This document shows positions 1 through 6,073 of a stretch of DNA of 6,903 nt, piece after piece. The notes below the pieces were generated by a model. It was not told the origin of the DNA, ran no database searches, and saw nothing but the letters and a program-made list of their open reading frames with translations. How positions within the stretch are numbered: position 1 is the stretch's first letter; every line of letters begins with the position of its first letter. Origin of the DNA: Acetomicrobium sp. UBA3949. Lineage in GTDB: Bacteria > Synergistota > Synergistia > Synergistales > Acetomicrobiaceae. The stretch is taken from assembly GCA_002385485.1 (NCBI GenBank), contig DGDP01000095.1:1-6903 (forward strand), in the 5' to 3' direction. The translations under genes were made by a program, and so were the position numbers.

Positions 1-1
1 T

Positions 2-475
2 GAAGCCTCTTTGTCGATAGCTACTAAACTGGGAGCCAGCTTTTCGATAATAGTAGGACGTCGGAAGGTGATCCCCTATATGAAGGAAAACGTAAGAAAA
101 TACGGGTTTGAAAATAGGTTGGCATCATTTCGCTCTGTTGAACTGGGCGTCCTCGATTTTCAAGAGAAAAAGGAACTTGCCGAAGAAAGAATTCTAAAGG
201 AAGCAGAACGTGCAGTAAAGGAGGATGGGGCTGAAGTAATTATTTTGGGGTGCACAAAAGAATTTGGGTTTTTCGAGAAAATCCAAGATTGCATAGGTGT
301 ACCAGCAATCGATTCCATGATAGCAGCATGTAAAGAAGCCGAACACTTAGTAAGTTGCAGAGATAAACTCAATTGGACAATCAGTAAAGTAGGAGCATAC
401 GAACCACCCAAAATAGATGAAATACGCCAATGGAAACTTGATGAATATTTTCAAATACCTGTAGAGAAAAAATAA
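2..475 (+). CDS. Asp/Glu/hydantoin racemase family protein, C-terminal part (5' end outside window)
   Basis: The frame is open from the first bases of the window, so the N-terminus is missing. The TTG at 11 has no ribosome binding site and is an internal codon. The visible part matches the second half of hydantoin racemases: a Rossmann-like strand (SFSIIVGRR), a segment reading YGFENRLASFRSVELGVLDF as in 'RYGL..RLASVR...VLDL', then VIILGCT with the second catalytic-type cysteine (codon 251-253), followed by IGVPAIDSMIAACKEAEHL, the usual C-terminal helix region. The first catalytic cysteine would lie upstream of the window. Family members racemize 5-substituted hydantoins or amino acids without cofactors in the cytosol, using two cysteines as acid and base. 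The substrate here is unknown. It is separated from the next operon by 438 bases, so it probably ends an upstream transcription unit that may be functionally related. A relative such as maleate isomerase or an Asp/Glu racemase is possible. Confidence 0.85.
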   Translation, partial: EASLSIATKLGASFSIIVGRRKVIPYMKENVRKYGFENRLASFRSVELGVLDFQEKKELAEERILKEAERAVKEDGAEVIILGCTKEFGFFEKIQDCIGVPAIDSMIAACKEAEHLVSCRDKLNWTISKVGAYEPPKIDEIRQWKLDEYFQIPVEKK

Positions 476-499
476 AAAATTGTGTTACTTTGATCGGAT

Positions 500-522
500 T
501 TAAGAGTTAAATTTAGTCTTAA
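500..522 (+). repeat. Short AT-rich inverted repeat downstream of racemase fragment
   Basis: TTAAGA (500-505) and TCTTAA (517-522) are perfect reverse complements separated by 11 bases, starting 24 bases after the stop codon at 473-475. The stem is only 6 bp, has one G-C pair and is not followed by a clean T-run. It would therefore be a poor intrinsic terminator; a protein-binding site or chance is equally likely. Confidence 0.25.
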
Positions 523-544
523 GCCTCATAATTATTATATTGCC

Positions 545-582
545 TCGATGAATTACAATGCTATCGACGAATGATAATGCTA
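545..582. repeat. Two-copy 19-bp tandem repeat, possible regulator sites
   Basis: Two adjacent 19-base units (545-563 and 564-582) share 16 of 19 positions. The core AATGCTA is identical, and both begin TCGA. A degenerate third unit may start at 583 (TTGAACAATAA). The spacing of nearly two helical turns would put the copies on the same DNA face, as seen for cooperative regulator binding. No regulator gene is visible in the window, so this role is an inference. Confidence 0.5.
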
Positions 583-597
583 TTGAACAATAAGATT

Positions 598-615
598 TGA
601 CCAAAAAGGAGGTCA
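598..615 (+). repeat. Small hairpin enclosing an unused Shine-Dalgarno-like sequence
   Basis: TGACC (598-602) pairs with GGTCA (611-615) across an 8-base loop AAAAAGGA. The stretch 603-612 reads like a strong ribosome binding site (AAAAAGGAGG), yet no ATG, GTG or TTG lies at a usable distance after it. It may be the relic of a lost gene start or part of an RNA leader structure. Confidence 0.3.
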
Positions 616-635
616 GCCTATCCAATTACTCATCC

Positions 636-696
636 GTACTTATTTGTGTTTGTACTTAATGCTCATATTAATGTGAAATTAAGTACTTATTGTGTT
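636..696. repeat. GTACTTA repeat cluster with 9-bp inverted repeat
   Basis: GTACTTAT followed by TTGTGTT occurs at 636-650 and again, with one T fewer, at 683-696. Between them GTACTTAAT (652-660) and ATTAAGTAC (678-686) form a perfect 9-bp inverted repeat with a 17-base spacer. The spacer itself contains CAT-ATTA-ATG (664-673). The same 7-mer GTACTTA is thus present three times in one orientation and once inverted. This density is unlikely in random AT-rich DNA and suggests an operator, or a hairpin in the leader RNA. Confidence 0.5.
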
Positions 697-783
697 GCGT
701 AGCAAGGTCAATATGTTTTCCTATATTTTATTTAGTCATATCACTTAATAGAAACTACATACTGTTACTAGCTCTCCGTTTTG

Positions 784-801
784 GGTAATTTAAATATTAC
801 C
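784..801. repeat. Palindrome GGTAAT-N6-ATTACC, possible operator
   Basis: GGTAAT (784-789) and ATTACC (796-801) are perfect reverse complements separated by six A/T bases, about 110 bases before the OPT gene start. The geometry (6-6-6) is typical of dimeric helix-turn-helix repressor sites. No cognate regulator is in the window. Confidence 0.35.
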
Positions 802-897
802 TCTCCTCTAGAATTTTATATCTTGCTTTTACGGATGAAATGTAAATCCCCCCACTCCTACTCGGTATACTTTTACTTTGAAAAAATAATCAGTAAG

Positions 898-905
898 AAG
901 GAGGG
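898..905 (+). promoter_or_regulatory. Ribosome binding site deciding the GTG start of the OPT gene
   Basis: AAGGAGGG ends 8 bases before the GTG at 914. This strong match to the 16S rRNA anti-Shine-Dalgarno sequence fixes the start at a non-ATG codon. Confidence 0.85.
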
Positions 906-913
906 AAAGTAAA

Positions 914-2551
914 GTGTCAGAAAAATCCTATCAACACGTTAAGGCAATAGAAAAAGAAACATTTATTGTGAGCCTTTGTGTAACCTTTTTTGCGGCTGTT
1001 ATATGCATGCAAATTATCGCGCGTATTGGTATAACTCCTAACACTTCCATCATCGGTGCATTGATAGCGATGTCGATCGCCAGAATTCCTTCAGCGGCTC
1101 TATCCAAGTTCAGAAACCTCGATCGACAAAATTTAGTTCAGACAATGACATCAGCAGGAGGTTTTGCGGCTGCAAATTGTGGGCTTCTAGCCGTGGGCAT
1201 ATTGTACGCATTTGGCGATTTAAAGTTGCTGGTACCGATGCTTTTGGGAAGTACTATTGCGACTTTGCTTGGTATATATTTTGTTTACAAAGTTTATGAT
1301 TCAGAACTGTTTCCCGCTGTAGGCTCATGGCCTCCCGGTGTTGCCACTGCCGCTGCGCTGATTGCCGGAGATGAAGGTGGAGCTAAAGCGAGGACTTTAT
1401 TTCACGGAATCCTTTTGGGTGCTTTAGGCACAGCTCTAAGGATAAAACCAATATTACCAAGTGGACTTCCAATGGCAGGCGTTGGCATCGCTTTCATAGC
1501 AAACCCTTCTGCCATGATGGCTTTAGGTGTGGGCTTAATCTTAAGAGGTTATTTCCCCTATATTTCCTCTTTTATGTCCTCTATGGGAATAGCTGGCCTT
1601 CCTGTAGATTTGGGTAAAACCTACATACCACATGGTGTCATGATTGGTGCTGGATTGGTGTCTCTAATTCAAGCTATTGTCATAATATTTCGAAAGAGCG
1701 ATCCGGCGAATAAAACGGTAGATGCAGAATACATACCCACAGTGAATAGTTCTCAAACGAAGAAGGCAATTGTTACCTCTTTTCTTCTTTTCATATTTGG
1801 AGCGTTGATCTTAGCATTTATCTCTGGGATATTTGCAGAGATGACGATCTCGAGATTGGCGCTATGGGTTCTATGGTCTGGTATATCAGCGCTCATAGCT
1901 CCGATACTTGTGGGTTTGTGCGCCATGCACTCTGGATGGTTTCCCGGTTTTGCTATCACGATAATTTTCCTATCCATAGGTTTGTTCATGAACTTTCCTC
2001 CCCTTGCCCTTGCTCTGCTTTCCGGATATGTGGCAAGCACCGGTCCTTGCTTTGCGGACATGGGCTATGACTTAAAAACCGGCTGGATCATAAGGGGAAT
2101 GGGCAAAAATATTCCTTACGAGCTGGATGGAAGACGTCAGCAGTTCATCTCGGAGATGATAGGCGGTGTAGTTGCTATGATTGCGGTGGCTTTATTTATG
2201 AACATGCACTTTAAGTTGGATTTGATTCCCCCTGTAAGTCGTGCCTTCGCAGTCACAATTCAAGCTGGTTCAAGCCCACAAATTCTCAGACAGCTGATCA
2301 TATGGGCGATACCTGGGGCGATTATTCAATCTATTGGTGGAGCTAAAAGAGCATTAGGCATTCTTTTTGCCACGGGGTTACTGATAAACAATCCTATTTA
2401 CGGGATTGGACTTTTTGTTGCTGTTGGCATAAGGCGTATTTATGAAAGAACGCACAAAGAAAAATTGGAGCTTTATGGATCTGGTTTCATTGCGGGAGAC
2501 GGCATATACGGATTTTTCTTTTCTATAGGGAGGAGTTTTGGATGGTGGTAA
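914..2551 (+). CDS. OPT-family (oligopeptide/YSL-type) transporter
   Basis: A 545-residue integral membrane protein of the OPT superfamily, whose members couple uptake of peptides, amino-acid conjugates or metal chelates to a cation gradient in the inner membrane. A short charged N-terminus is followed by about a dozen or more hydrophobic segments, beginning around residues 16-36. Family marks visible are NLVQTMTSAGGFAAANCG (73-90), YIPHGVMIGAGLVSLIQ (237-253), DLKTG (386-390, before GRRQQ at 406-410), and a C-terminal YGSGFIAGDGI (521-531), equivalent to the OPT 'GAGLIAGEG' region. A hydrophilic loop at about 260-284 splits the protein into two halves. The GTG start is set by AAGGAGGG at 898-905. 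It opens the operon, and its stop overlaps the next gene by 10 bases. This makes it the likely importer of the compound processed by the downstream enzymes. The substrate cannot be read from sequence. Confidence 0.9.
   Translation: MSEKSYQHVKAIEKETFIVSLCVTFFAAVICMQIIARIGITPNTSIIGALIAMSIARIPSAALSKFRNLDRQNLVQTMTSAGGFAAANCGLLAVGILYAFGDLKLLVPMLLGSTIATLLGIYFVYKVYDSELFPAVGSWPPGVATAAALIAGDEGGAKARTLFHGILLGALGTALRIKPILPSGLPMAGVGIAFIANPSAMMALGVGLILRGYFPYISSFMSSMGIAGLPVDLGKTYIPHGVMIGAGLVSLIQAIVIIFRKSDPANKTVDAEYIPTVNSSQTKKAIVTSFLLFIFGALILAFISGIFAEMTISRLALWVLWSGISALIAPILVGLCAMHSGWFPGFAITIIFLSIGLFMNFPPLALALLSGYVASTGPCFADMGYDLKTGWIIRGMGKNIPYELDGRRQQFISEMIGGVVAMIAVALFMNMHFKLDLIPPVSRAFAVTIQAGSSPQILRQLIIWAIPGAIIQSIGGAKRALGILFATGLLINNPIYGIGLFVAVGIRRIYERTHKEKLELYGSGFIAGDGIYGFFFSIGRSFGWW
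2528..2535 (+). promoter_or_regulatory. Ribosome binding site inside the OPT gene end, selecting the 2542 start
   Basis: GGGAGGAG ends 6 bases before ATG 2542 and lies within the last codons of the transporter gene. The second ATG at 2554 would be 18 bases away, so the upstream ATG is preferred although the family's conserved sequence begins only near the second. Confidence 0.7.
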
Positions 2552-3210
2552 AAATGGCAAAAGTAGGTCTAATAAGGGTACTTACTACAAGCGATCGGGA
2601 TTTGCTCGAACTTCACGGGAAAAAGGTGATGTCGTGGTTTCCGGGGCTGGAGGTGGTATCGCGCTGCATTCCTGATCAGCCGGAAGGCATACACGATGAC
2701 ACGACGGAGCAAGCGGCCGTTCCGAAGGTCATAAACCTGGCAAAGGAATTCGAAAGCGAAGGTTTCGACGGTATATTGGTAAGCTGTGCAGGAGACCCTG
2801 GAGTAAACGAGCTTAAAGATATGCTTTCGATACCCGTAGTGGGCGCAGGGAGGACGACGGCCTGCATTGCCCTTTCCTTCGATCTTCCCGTTGGGGTCTT
2901 GGGGATTACAGATGAAGTGCCCGTGGGTATGAAAGCGGTACTTCAGGATCGCATGATAGCCTGGGCAAGACCTGAAGGCGTAATTTCGACGCTTGACTTG
3001 ATGACCCTTGCGGGCAGGACAAATACGCTGAAGGCGGCAGATGAGCTGAGACAAAAAGGTGCCAAAGTCGTTGCCCTCGCCTGTACCGGAATGGCGACTA
3101 TAGGCATTTCATCTTTAATAGCAAAGGAAACGGGTCTAATTGTAGTAAATCCGCTGAAGGCAGCTGCGGCTGCCTTGTGGGCAGTTTTAGAGCAAAGAGG
3201 AGGTAATTGA
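2542..3210 (+). CDS. Asp/Glu/hydantoin racemase superfamily protein
   Basis: A 222-residue cytosolic protein with the two-domain, two-cysteine layout of the aspartate/glutamate/hydantoin racemase superfamily. Strand one is VGLIRVLTT (8-16). The first catalytic-type cysteine is Cys82 in GILVSCAGDPGV. The linker region VVGAGRTTACIAL (99-111) precedes the second half (PVGVLGITD). The second cysteine is Cys181 in VVALACTGMATIG, followed by LIVVNPLKAAAAALWAVL. Members racemize or isomerize amino acids, hydantoins or maleate by 1,1-proton transfer without cofactors. Having both cysteines argues for a catalytic protein. Its start overlaps the OPT stop by 10 bases, and its stop lies one base before the DUF917 gene, so the three are translationally coupled. 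The pairing with DUF917 favours a hydantoin-like or cyclic amide substrate, but this is inference. The length is normal for the family, and it is clearly diverged from the racemase fragment at 2-475. Confidence 0.85.
   Translation: MVVKMAKVGLIRVLTTSDRDLLELHGKKVMSWFPGLEVVSRCIPDQPEGIHDDTTEQAAVPKVINLAKEFESEGFDGILVSCAGDPGVNELKDMLSIPVVGAGRTTACIALSFDLPVGVLGITDEVPVGMKAVLQDRMIAWARPEGVISTLDLMTLAGRTNTLKAADELRQKGAKVVALACTGMATIGISSLIAKETGLIVVNPLKAAAAALWAVLEQRGGN
3196..3203 (+). promoter_or_regulatory. Ribosome binding site supporting the TTG start of the DUF917 gene
   Basis: AGAGGAGG ends 8 bases before TTG 3212, inside the end of the racemase gene. The first residues after the TTG (SEILITEDMVDAIALGG) align with the expected N-terminus of the family, so the non-ATG start is credible. 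Confidence 0.75.
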
Positions 3211-3211
3211 T

Positions 3212-4291
3212 TTGAGTGAAATCTTGATTACCGAAGATATGGTAGATGCCATAGCCCTCGGCGGCTGCCTGCTCGGTGGTGGCGGCGGCGGCTCAATGGC
3301 AGAAGGGATTAAGCTCGCAAGGTCAGCATTGAGACTTGGCAAGGTCTTGCTAAAGGAGATCGATGACGTGGATCTCGAATCGGTTGTATTGACCTCTTCT
3401 GCTGTTGGGGCTCCTTCGTCTAAAGAAGCCTTTGTGACGGACCAGGATCACGCACTTACCGTCGAACTGTGTCGCGCTGTGGGCGTTTCCAAGATAGATG
3501 CCTTCATCACCAACGAGTGCGGAGGGGGGTCTATCTTCAACGGATGGGTACCAGCTGCTATTTTAGGTCTATCGCTGGTGGATGCCCCGTGTAACGGGCG
3601 GGCTCATCCCACTGGCTTGATGGGTTCTATGGGATTGCATCGTATCAAAGATTACATCTCTGTTCAAAGTGCTGTTGGAGGAAATCCTGAAATAGGGAAG
3701 CATTTGGAAGCAGTTTTCAAAGGCGCCCTGGAATCAACTTCTTCTTTGGTGAGACAATGTGCCGTCTGTGCGGGTGGCCTTGTAGCCGTGGCAAGAAATC
3801 CAGTGAAGGCATCCTACGTAAAAGATCATGGTGCCTCGGGCGCAATAAGATTGGCTTTCAATCTGGGTGAGGCCATGATGAAGGTAAAATCAAGCGACCC
3901 GCAGGCTATAGCTTCTGCTTCAATGGATATTTTAGGAGGTAACGTAATCACAACATCCCGTGTAAAGGATAAGGAGCTTGTCTCCGAAGGAGGATTTGAT
4001 CACGGAAAGATTATATTGGAAGACGGTCATGAAATAACCTTTTGGAACGAATACATGACGTTAGAGCGCAAAGGCAAACGCATCAACACCTTTCCCGATC
4101 TCATCATGACGCTTGATGCAGAAAATGGCATCCCCGTAACGAGCGCCGAAGTTGGTGAGGGGCAAAAAATAATAGTTGTCGTGGCTTCTGCCCGCAATTT
4201 AATCCTAGGCGAAGGCATGCGGTGTAAAGAACTTTTTGAGCCAGTAGAGAAGGTAATCGGAAAAGAGATAATAAGCTACTTAAAATTTTAG
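3212..4291 (+). CDS. DUF917 / S-methyl-thiohydantoin desulfurase-like protein
   Basis: A 359-residue protein, near the usual length for DUF917. Marks in order: a glycine-rich N-terminal loop GGCLLGGGGGGS (17-28); NECGGGSIFNGW (101-112), equivalent to the family's E-x-GG-N region; VDAPCNGRAHPTG (123-135), matching the 'VDADGxGRAxPE' motif; and a C-terminal part with ITFWNEYM (275-282) and PDLIMTLDAENGIPVTSAEV (295-314). The family was renamed after members found to act on S-methyl-thiohydantoin, and it is often encoded next to hydantoinase-type ATP-dependent amidohydrolases. A role in opening or desulfurizing a five-membered cyclic amide is therefore plausible here. The family's VDADG reads VDAPC here, so the second Asp is replaced by Pro (126); if that Asp is functional, specificity or activity may differ. 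No hydantoinase HyuA/HyuB pair is present in the window. It starts one base after the racemase stop. The fold assignment is confident; the reaction is not. Confidence 0.85.
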   Translation: MSEILITEDMVDAIALGGCLLGGGGGGSMAEGIKLARSALRLGKVLLKEIDDVDLESVVLTSSAVGAPSSKEAFVTDQDHALTVELCRAVGVSKIDAFITNECGGGSIFNGWVPAAILGLSLVDAPCNGRAHPTGLMGSMGLHRIKDYISVQSAVGGNPEIGKHLEAVFKGALESTSSLVRQCAVCAGGLVAVARNPVKASYVKDHGASGAIRLAFNLGEAMMKVKSSDPQAIASASMDILGGNVITTSRVKDKELVSEGGFDHGKIILEDGHEITFWNEYMTLERKGKRINTFPDLIMTLDAENGIPVTSAEVGEGQKIIVVVASARNLILGEGMRCKELFEPVEKVIGKEIISYLKF

Positions 4292-4297
4292 GGAGGT
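4291..4297 (+). promoter_or_regulatory. Ribosome binding site of the DUF1177 gene, overlapping the DUF917 stop
   Basis: GGGAGGT begins on the last base of the DUF917 TAG stop and leaves a 7-8 base gap to ATG 4305. The nearer ATG at 4298 is out of frame and too close, so 4305 is the start. Confidence 0.75.
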
Positions 4298-4304
4298 ATG
4301 AATC

Positions 4305-5243
4305 ATGTCGCTAAAATGGACCATCGAAGCCATAGAGCTTTTAAGCAACCCCAAGGTAAGCGGACAGGACGTCAAAGACACACTTGTTAAGATAGGGCTT
4401 AGAGATGTCGAGGTAAAGACAGTAACCGGCCCTGGCGGTAAGACGGATTTTGTAAAGGTTTGGATCCCGGGAAGCCAGGGCAAAAGATCCGGAGGATGTG
4501 CCCCAACGCTTGGCATAGTAGGCAGACTTGGGGGTATGGGAGCAAGGCCGGAAAGGCTTGGCTTGGTCTCGGACGCTGATGGAGGAATAGCTGCCGTAGC
4601 CGCCGCCATGCTCCTGGGCGACATGTACAGCAAAGGAGATATCTTAAAGGGCGATGTATTCGTCTCTACTCATATATGTCCAAATGCCCCCACCCAGCCT
4701 CACGATCCGGTTCCTTTCATGGGCTCCCCCATCGATATGGCGATCGCCAATAGGGAGGAAATAACCGATGAACTGGATGCGCTCCTGTCCATAGACACGA
4801 CTCGCGGAAACAGGGTCATAAACCATCGCGGGTTTGCCATATCGCCTACCGTAAAAGAAGGATGGATATTACGTGTCAGCGAGGATTTGTTATCCCTCAT
4901 GAGCTACGTAACCGGAAAAATGCCGGCAGTGTTTCCTATAACTATGCAGGATATCACGCCTTACGGCAACGACATTTACCATTTAAACAGCATAATGCAG
5001 CCGTGTACGGCGACCTCTGCTCCGGTTGTAGGAGTTGCCTTGACCTCTGAGGTGCCAGTGCCCGGATGCGCTACGGGCGCCACTCAAGCTATCGATATAG
5101 ACGAAGCAGTCAGATTCAGCGTGGAAGTTGCAAAGTATTATGGCGAAGGAAAGGTTTCTTTTTACGATCCAGCGGAATTCGACAGATTGGTCTCCCTGTA
5201 CTGGCGCATGAACCATTTGCAGACCTTGGGAAAAACAAAATGA
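4305..5243 (+). CDS. DUF1177 family protein
   Basis: A 312-residue protein that I recognise as the uncharacterized DUF1177 family from its start (MSLKWTIEAIELL), the core VWIPGSQGKRSGGCAPTLG (52-70), GRLGGMGARPERLGLVSDADGG (73-94) and STHICPNAPTQPHDPVPFM (121-139). No signal peptide or membrane helix is visible, so it is probably cytosolic. The stretch SDADGGIAAVAAAMLLGDM...LKGDVFVSTH resembles the D-x-K-GG-x-AA...GD region of M20/M28/M42-type metallohydrolases. Asp90, Asp92, His123, His133 and His174 would be candidate metal or catalytic residues; this is a visual similarity, not a proven homology. It lies 13 bases after DUF917 and its stop overlaps the next start (ATGA), so the products are expected in similar amounts. 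In other genomes I recall DUF1177 genes next to AroM-family and OPT genes, as here. The reaction is unknown; a hydrolase of a peptide-like or amide intermediate is my guess. Confidence 0.8.
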   Translation: MSLKWTIEAIELLSNPKVSGQDVKDTLVKIGLRDVEVKTVTGPGGKTDFVKVWIPGSQGKRSGGCAPTLGIVGRLGGMGARPERLGLVSDADGGIAAVAAAMLLGDMYSKGDILKGDVFVSTHICPNAPTQPHDPVPFMGSPIDMAIANREEITDELDALLSIDTTRGNRVINHRGFAISPTVKEGWILRVSEDLLSLMSYVTGKMPAVFPITMQDITPYGNDIYHLNSIMQPCTATSAPVVGVALTSEVPVPGCATGATQAIDIDEAVRFSVEVAKYYGEGKVSFYDPAEFDRLVSLYWRMNHLQTLGKTK

Positions 5244-6073
5244 AAATTCAGGTGACGTTGACGGTCGAGGAAGGCAAAAGGGTCATAGCGAAAGGCATTT
5301 CCTCATTGCCTGAAGTTAACCGTGTGATGAAAGAGGGAATCATTCTCCTTAAAGGCGGCACTACTGTATCTGCGATCTCTGAAGCACTAGTTGGGATTAA
5401 ATTGAGAATATCGGGAAGGATAACCGGAAGGGGTGCGGTAACGGCCGCTCTCAAGGTTGATGGTCCGCACTCTATCGTAATCAAAAGAGGCAAAGCAGAA
5501 ACGGCAGATGGGCATCTTGAGGAAATAGTATCTCAAATGGGACCTAAGGATTTGGCAATCTGTGGAGCTAACATCGTAGACAAAGACGGCAACGCCGCCA
5601 TGATGGCCGGACGCTTTTTTGGTGGCGAGCCGGGCAGAATCCTTCCTCTTTTGCAAGTCGAAGGAGTACCTGTCATTGTAGTGGCAGGACTAGAAAAATA
5701 TTCCCCTTTTTCCTTAAAGGAAGCGCTCTCTGCGTGCGGACGAAACGTGTCTGATCTGTCCATGGGGATGTCCGTGGGACTCGTTCCGATTGTGGGAGAG
5801 GTTTTTAATGAAATTGACGCTATTTATGCCTTGGGTGCCATACAGGTAACAGTGATTGGACGAGGTGGGATTTGCGAAGGCGCGGGCAGCAGCACCTTCT
5901 TGGTAGAAGGAGATAGTACGTGGGCCAACGGCTTCATGGAATACCTGTGTTCTATAAAAGGTTCTTTGCCCAGTGGCATAGATGATTCCTTAAAAGAGTG
6001 TTTGCATTGCGGTCCGGGCGCTTTAGACCACCTAAATTGCATGTACAAAAGGAGAATAAATTATCATGTATAA
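5240..6073 (+). CDS. Unrecognised 277-residue protein encoded between DUF1177 and AroM genes
   Basis: I do not recognise this family. The start is ATG 5240, which overlaps the DUF1177 stop as ATGA; the frame stays open upstream to 5066, but that part runs inside DUF1177 and has no ribosome site. There is no signal peptide or membrane helix. Gly-rich alpha/beta segments are visible: EGIILLKGGTTVSAISEAL (32-50), SGRITGRGAVTA (58-69), LAICGANIVDKDGNAAMMAG (105-124), GVPVIVVAGLEKYSP (142-156) and VTVIGRGGICEGAGSS (203-218). The ICGANIVDKDGNAA piece recalls the GAN-x-h-x-x-DG turn of LUD/NagB/IF2B-like folds, which bind phosphorylated or CoA-like ligands; this is a weak hint only. The C-terminus holds C-LH-C-x9-C (Cys254, 257, 267) with His256 and His264, a possible metal site. 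It is coupled on both sides (4-base overlap before, 8-base overlap after), so it is likely an integral part of the DUF1177-AroM module. Confidence 0.8.
   Translation: MKIQVTLTVEEGKRVIAKGISSLPEVNRVMKEGIILLKGGTTVSAISEALVGIKLRISGRITGRGAVTAALKVDGPHSIVIKRGKAETADGHLEEIVSQMGPKDLAICGANIVDKDGNAAMMAGRFFGGEPGRILPLLQVEGVPVIVVAGLEKYSPFSLKEALSACGRNVSDLSMGMSVGLVPIVGEVFNEIDAIYALGAIQVTVIGRGGICEGAGSSTFLVEGDSTWANGFMEYLCSIKGSLPSGIDDSLKECLHCGPGALDHLNCMYKRRINYHV
6047..6054 (+). promoter_or_regulatory. Ribosome binding site of the AroM-family gene
   Basis: AAAAGGAG lies within the last codons of the preceding gene, 11 bases before ATG 6066. The spacing is slightly long, but this is the only start compatible with the conserved N-terminus (YKIGAVTIGQSPR). 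Confidence 0.65.

Larger units (their letters stand above)
476..913. other. AT-rich intergenic region, probable operon control region
   Basis: This 438-base gap contains no reading frame with a plausible start, ribosome binding site and length on either strand. It is clearly richer in A/T than the flanking genes. It holds several repeats that are listed separately: tandem 19-mers, a 9-bp inverted repeat and a 6-bp palindrome. I could not find a convincing sigma-70 promoter with both boxes at correct spacing. I also recognised no riboswitch or tRNA. The 5' part probably includes the 3' end of the upstream transcript, and the 3' part the leader of the OPT operon. Confidence 0.6.

Noticed and set aside
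500..522. Intrinsic terminator for the upstream racemase gene
   Set aside because: The stem is 6 bp and A/T-rich with no T-run after it, so it is recorded only as an inverted repeat.
597..624. Promoter with -35 TTGACC and -10 TATCCA
   Set aside because: The -35 box is good, but the -10 matches only three of six positions at a 16-base spacing, and the site is nearly 300 bases before the first gene. It is too weak to annotate.
866..871. TATACT as a -10 box close to the OPT gene
   Set aside because: No acceptable -35 sequence is found 16-18 bases upstream and there is no TGn extension, so chance in AT-rich DNA is as likely.
2569..3054. 161-codon open frame on the minus strand
   Set aside because: It lies entirely opposite the clear racemase gene; its composition (many Arg, His, Cys, Tyr) is that of an antisense shadow, and it has no ribosome site that I can see.
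4280..4633. 117-codon open frame on the minus strand
   Set aside because: It is opposite the start of DUF1177, is rich in Ser and Pro as expected for an antisense frame, and has no family resemblance.
5066..5239. Upstream extension of the 5240-6073 reading frame back to 5066
   Set aside because: These 58 codons lie inside the DUF1177 gene in another frame, have no ribosome site and read as Arg/Ser-rich out-of-frame sequence. The ATGA overlap at 5240 is the natural start.
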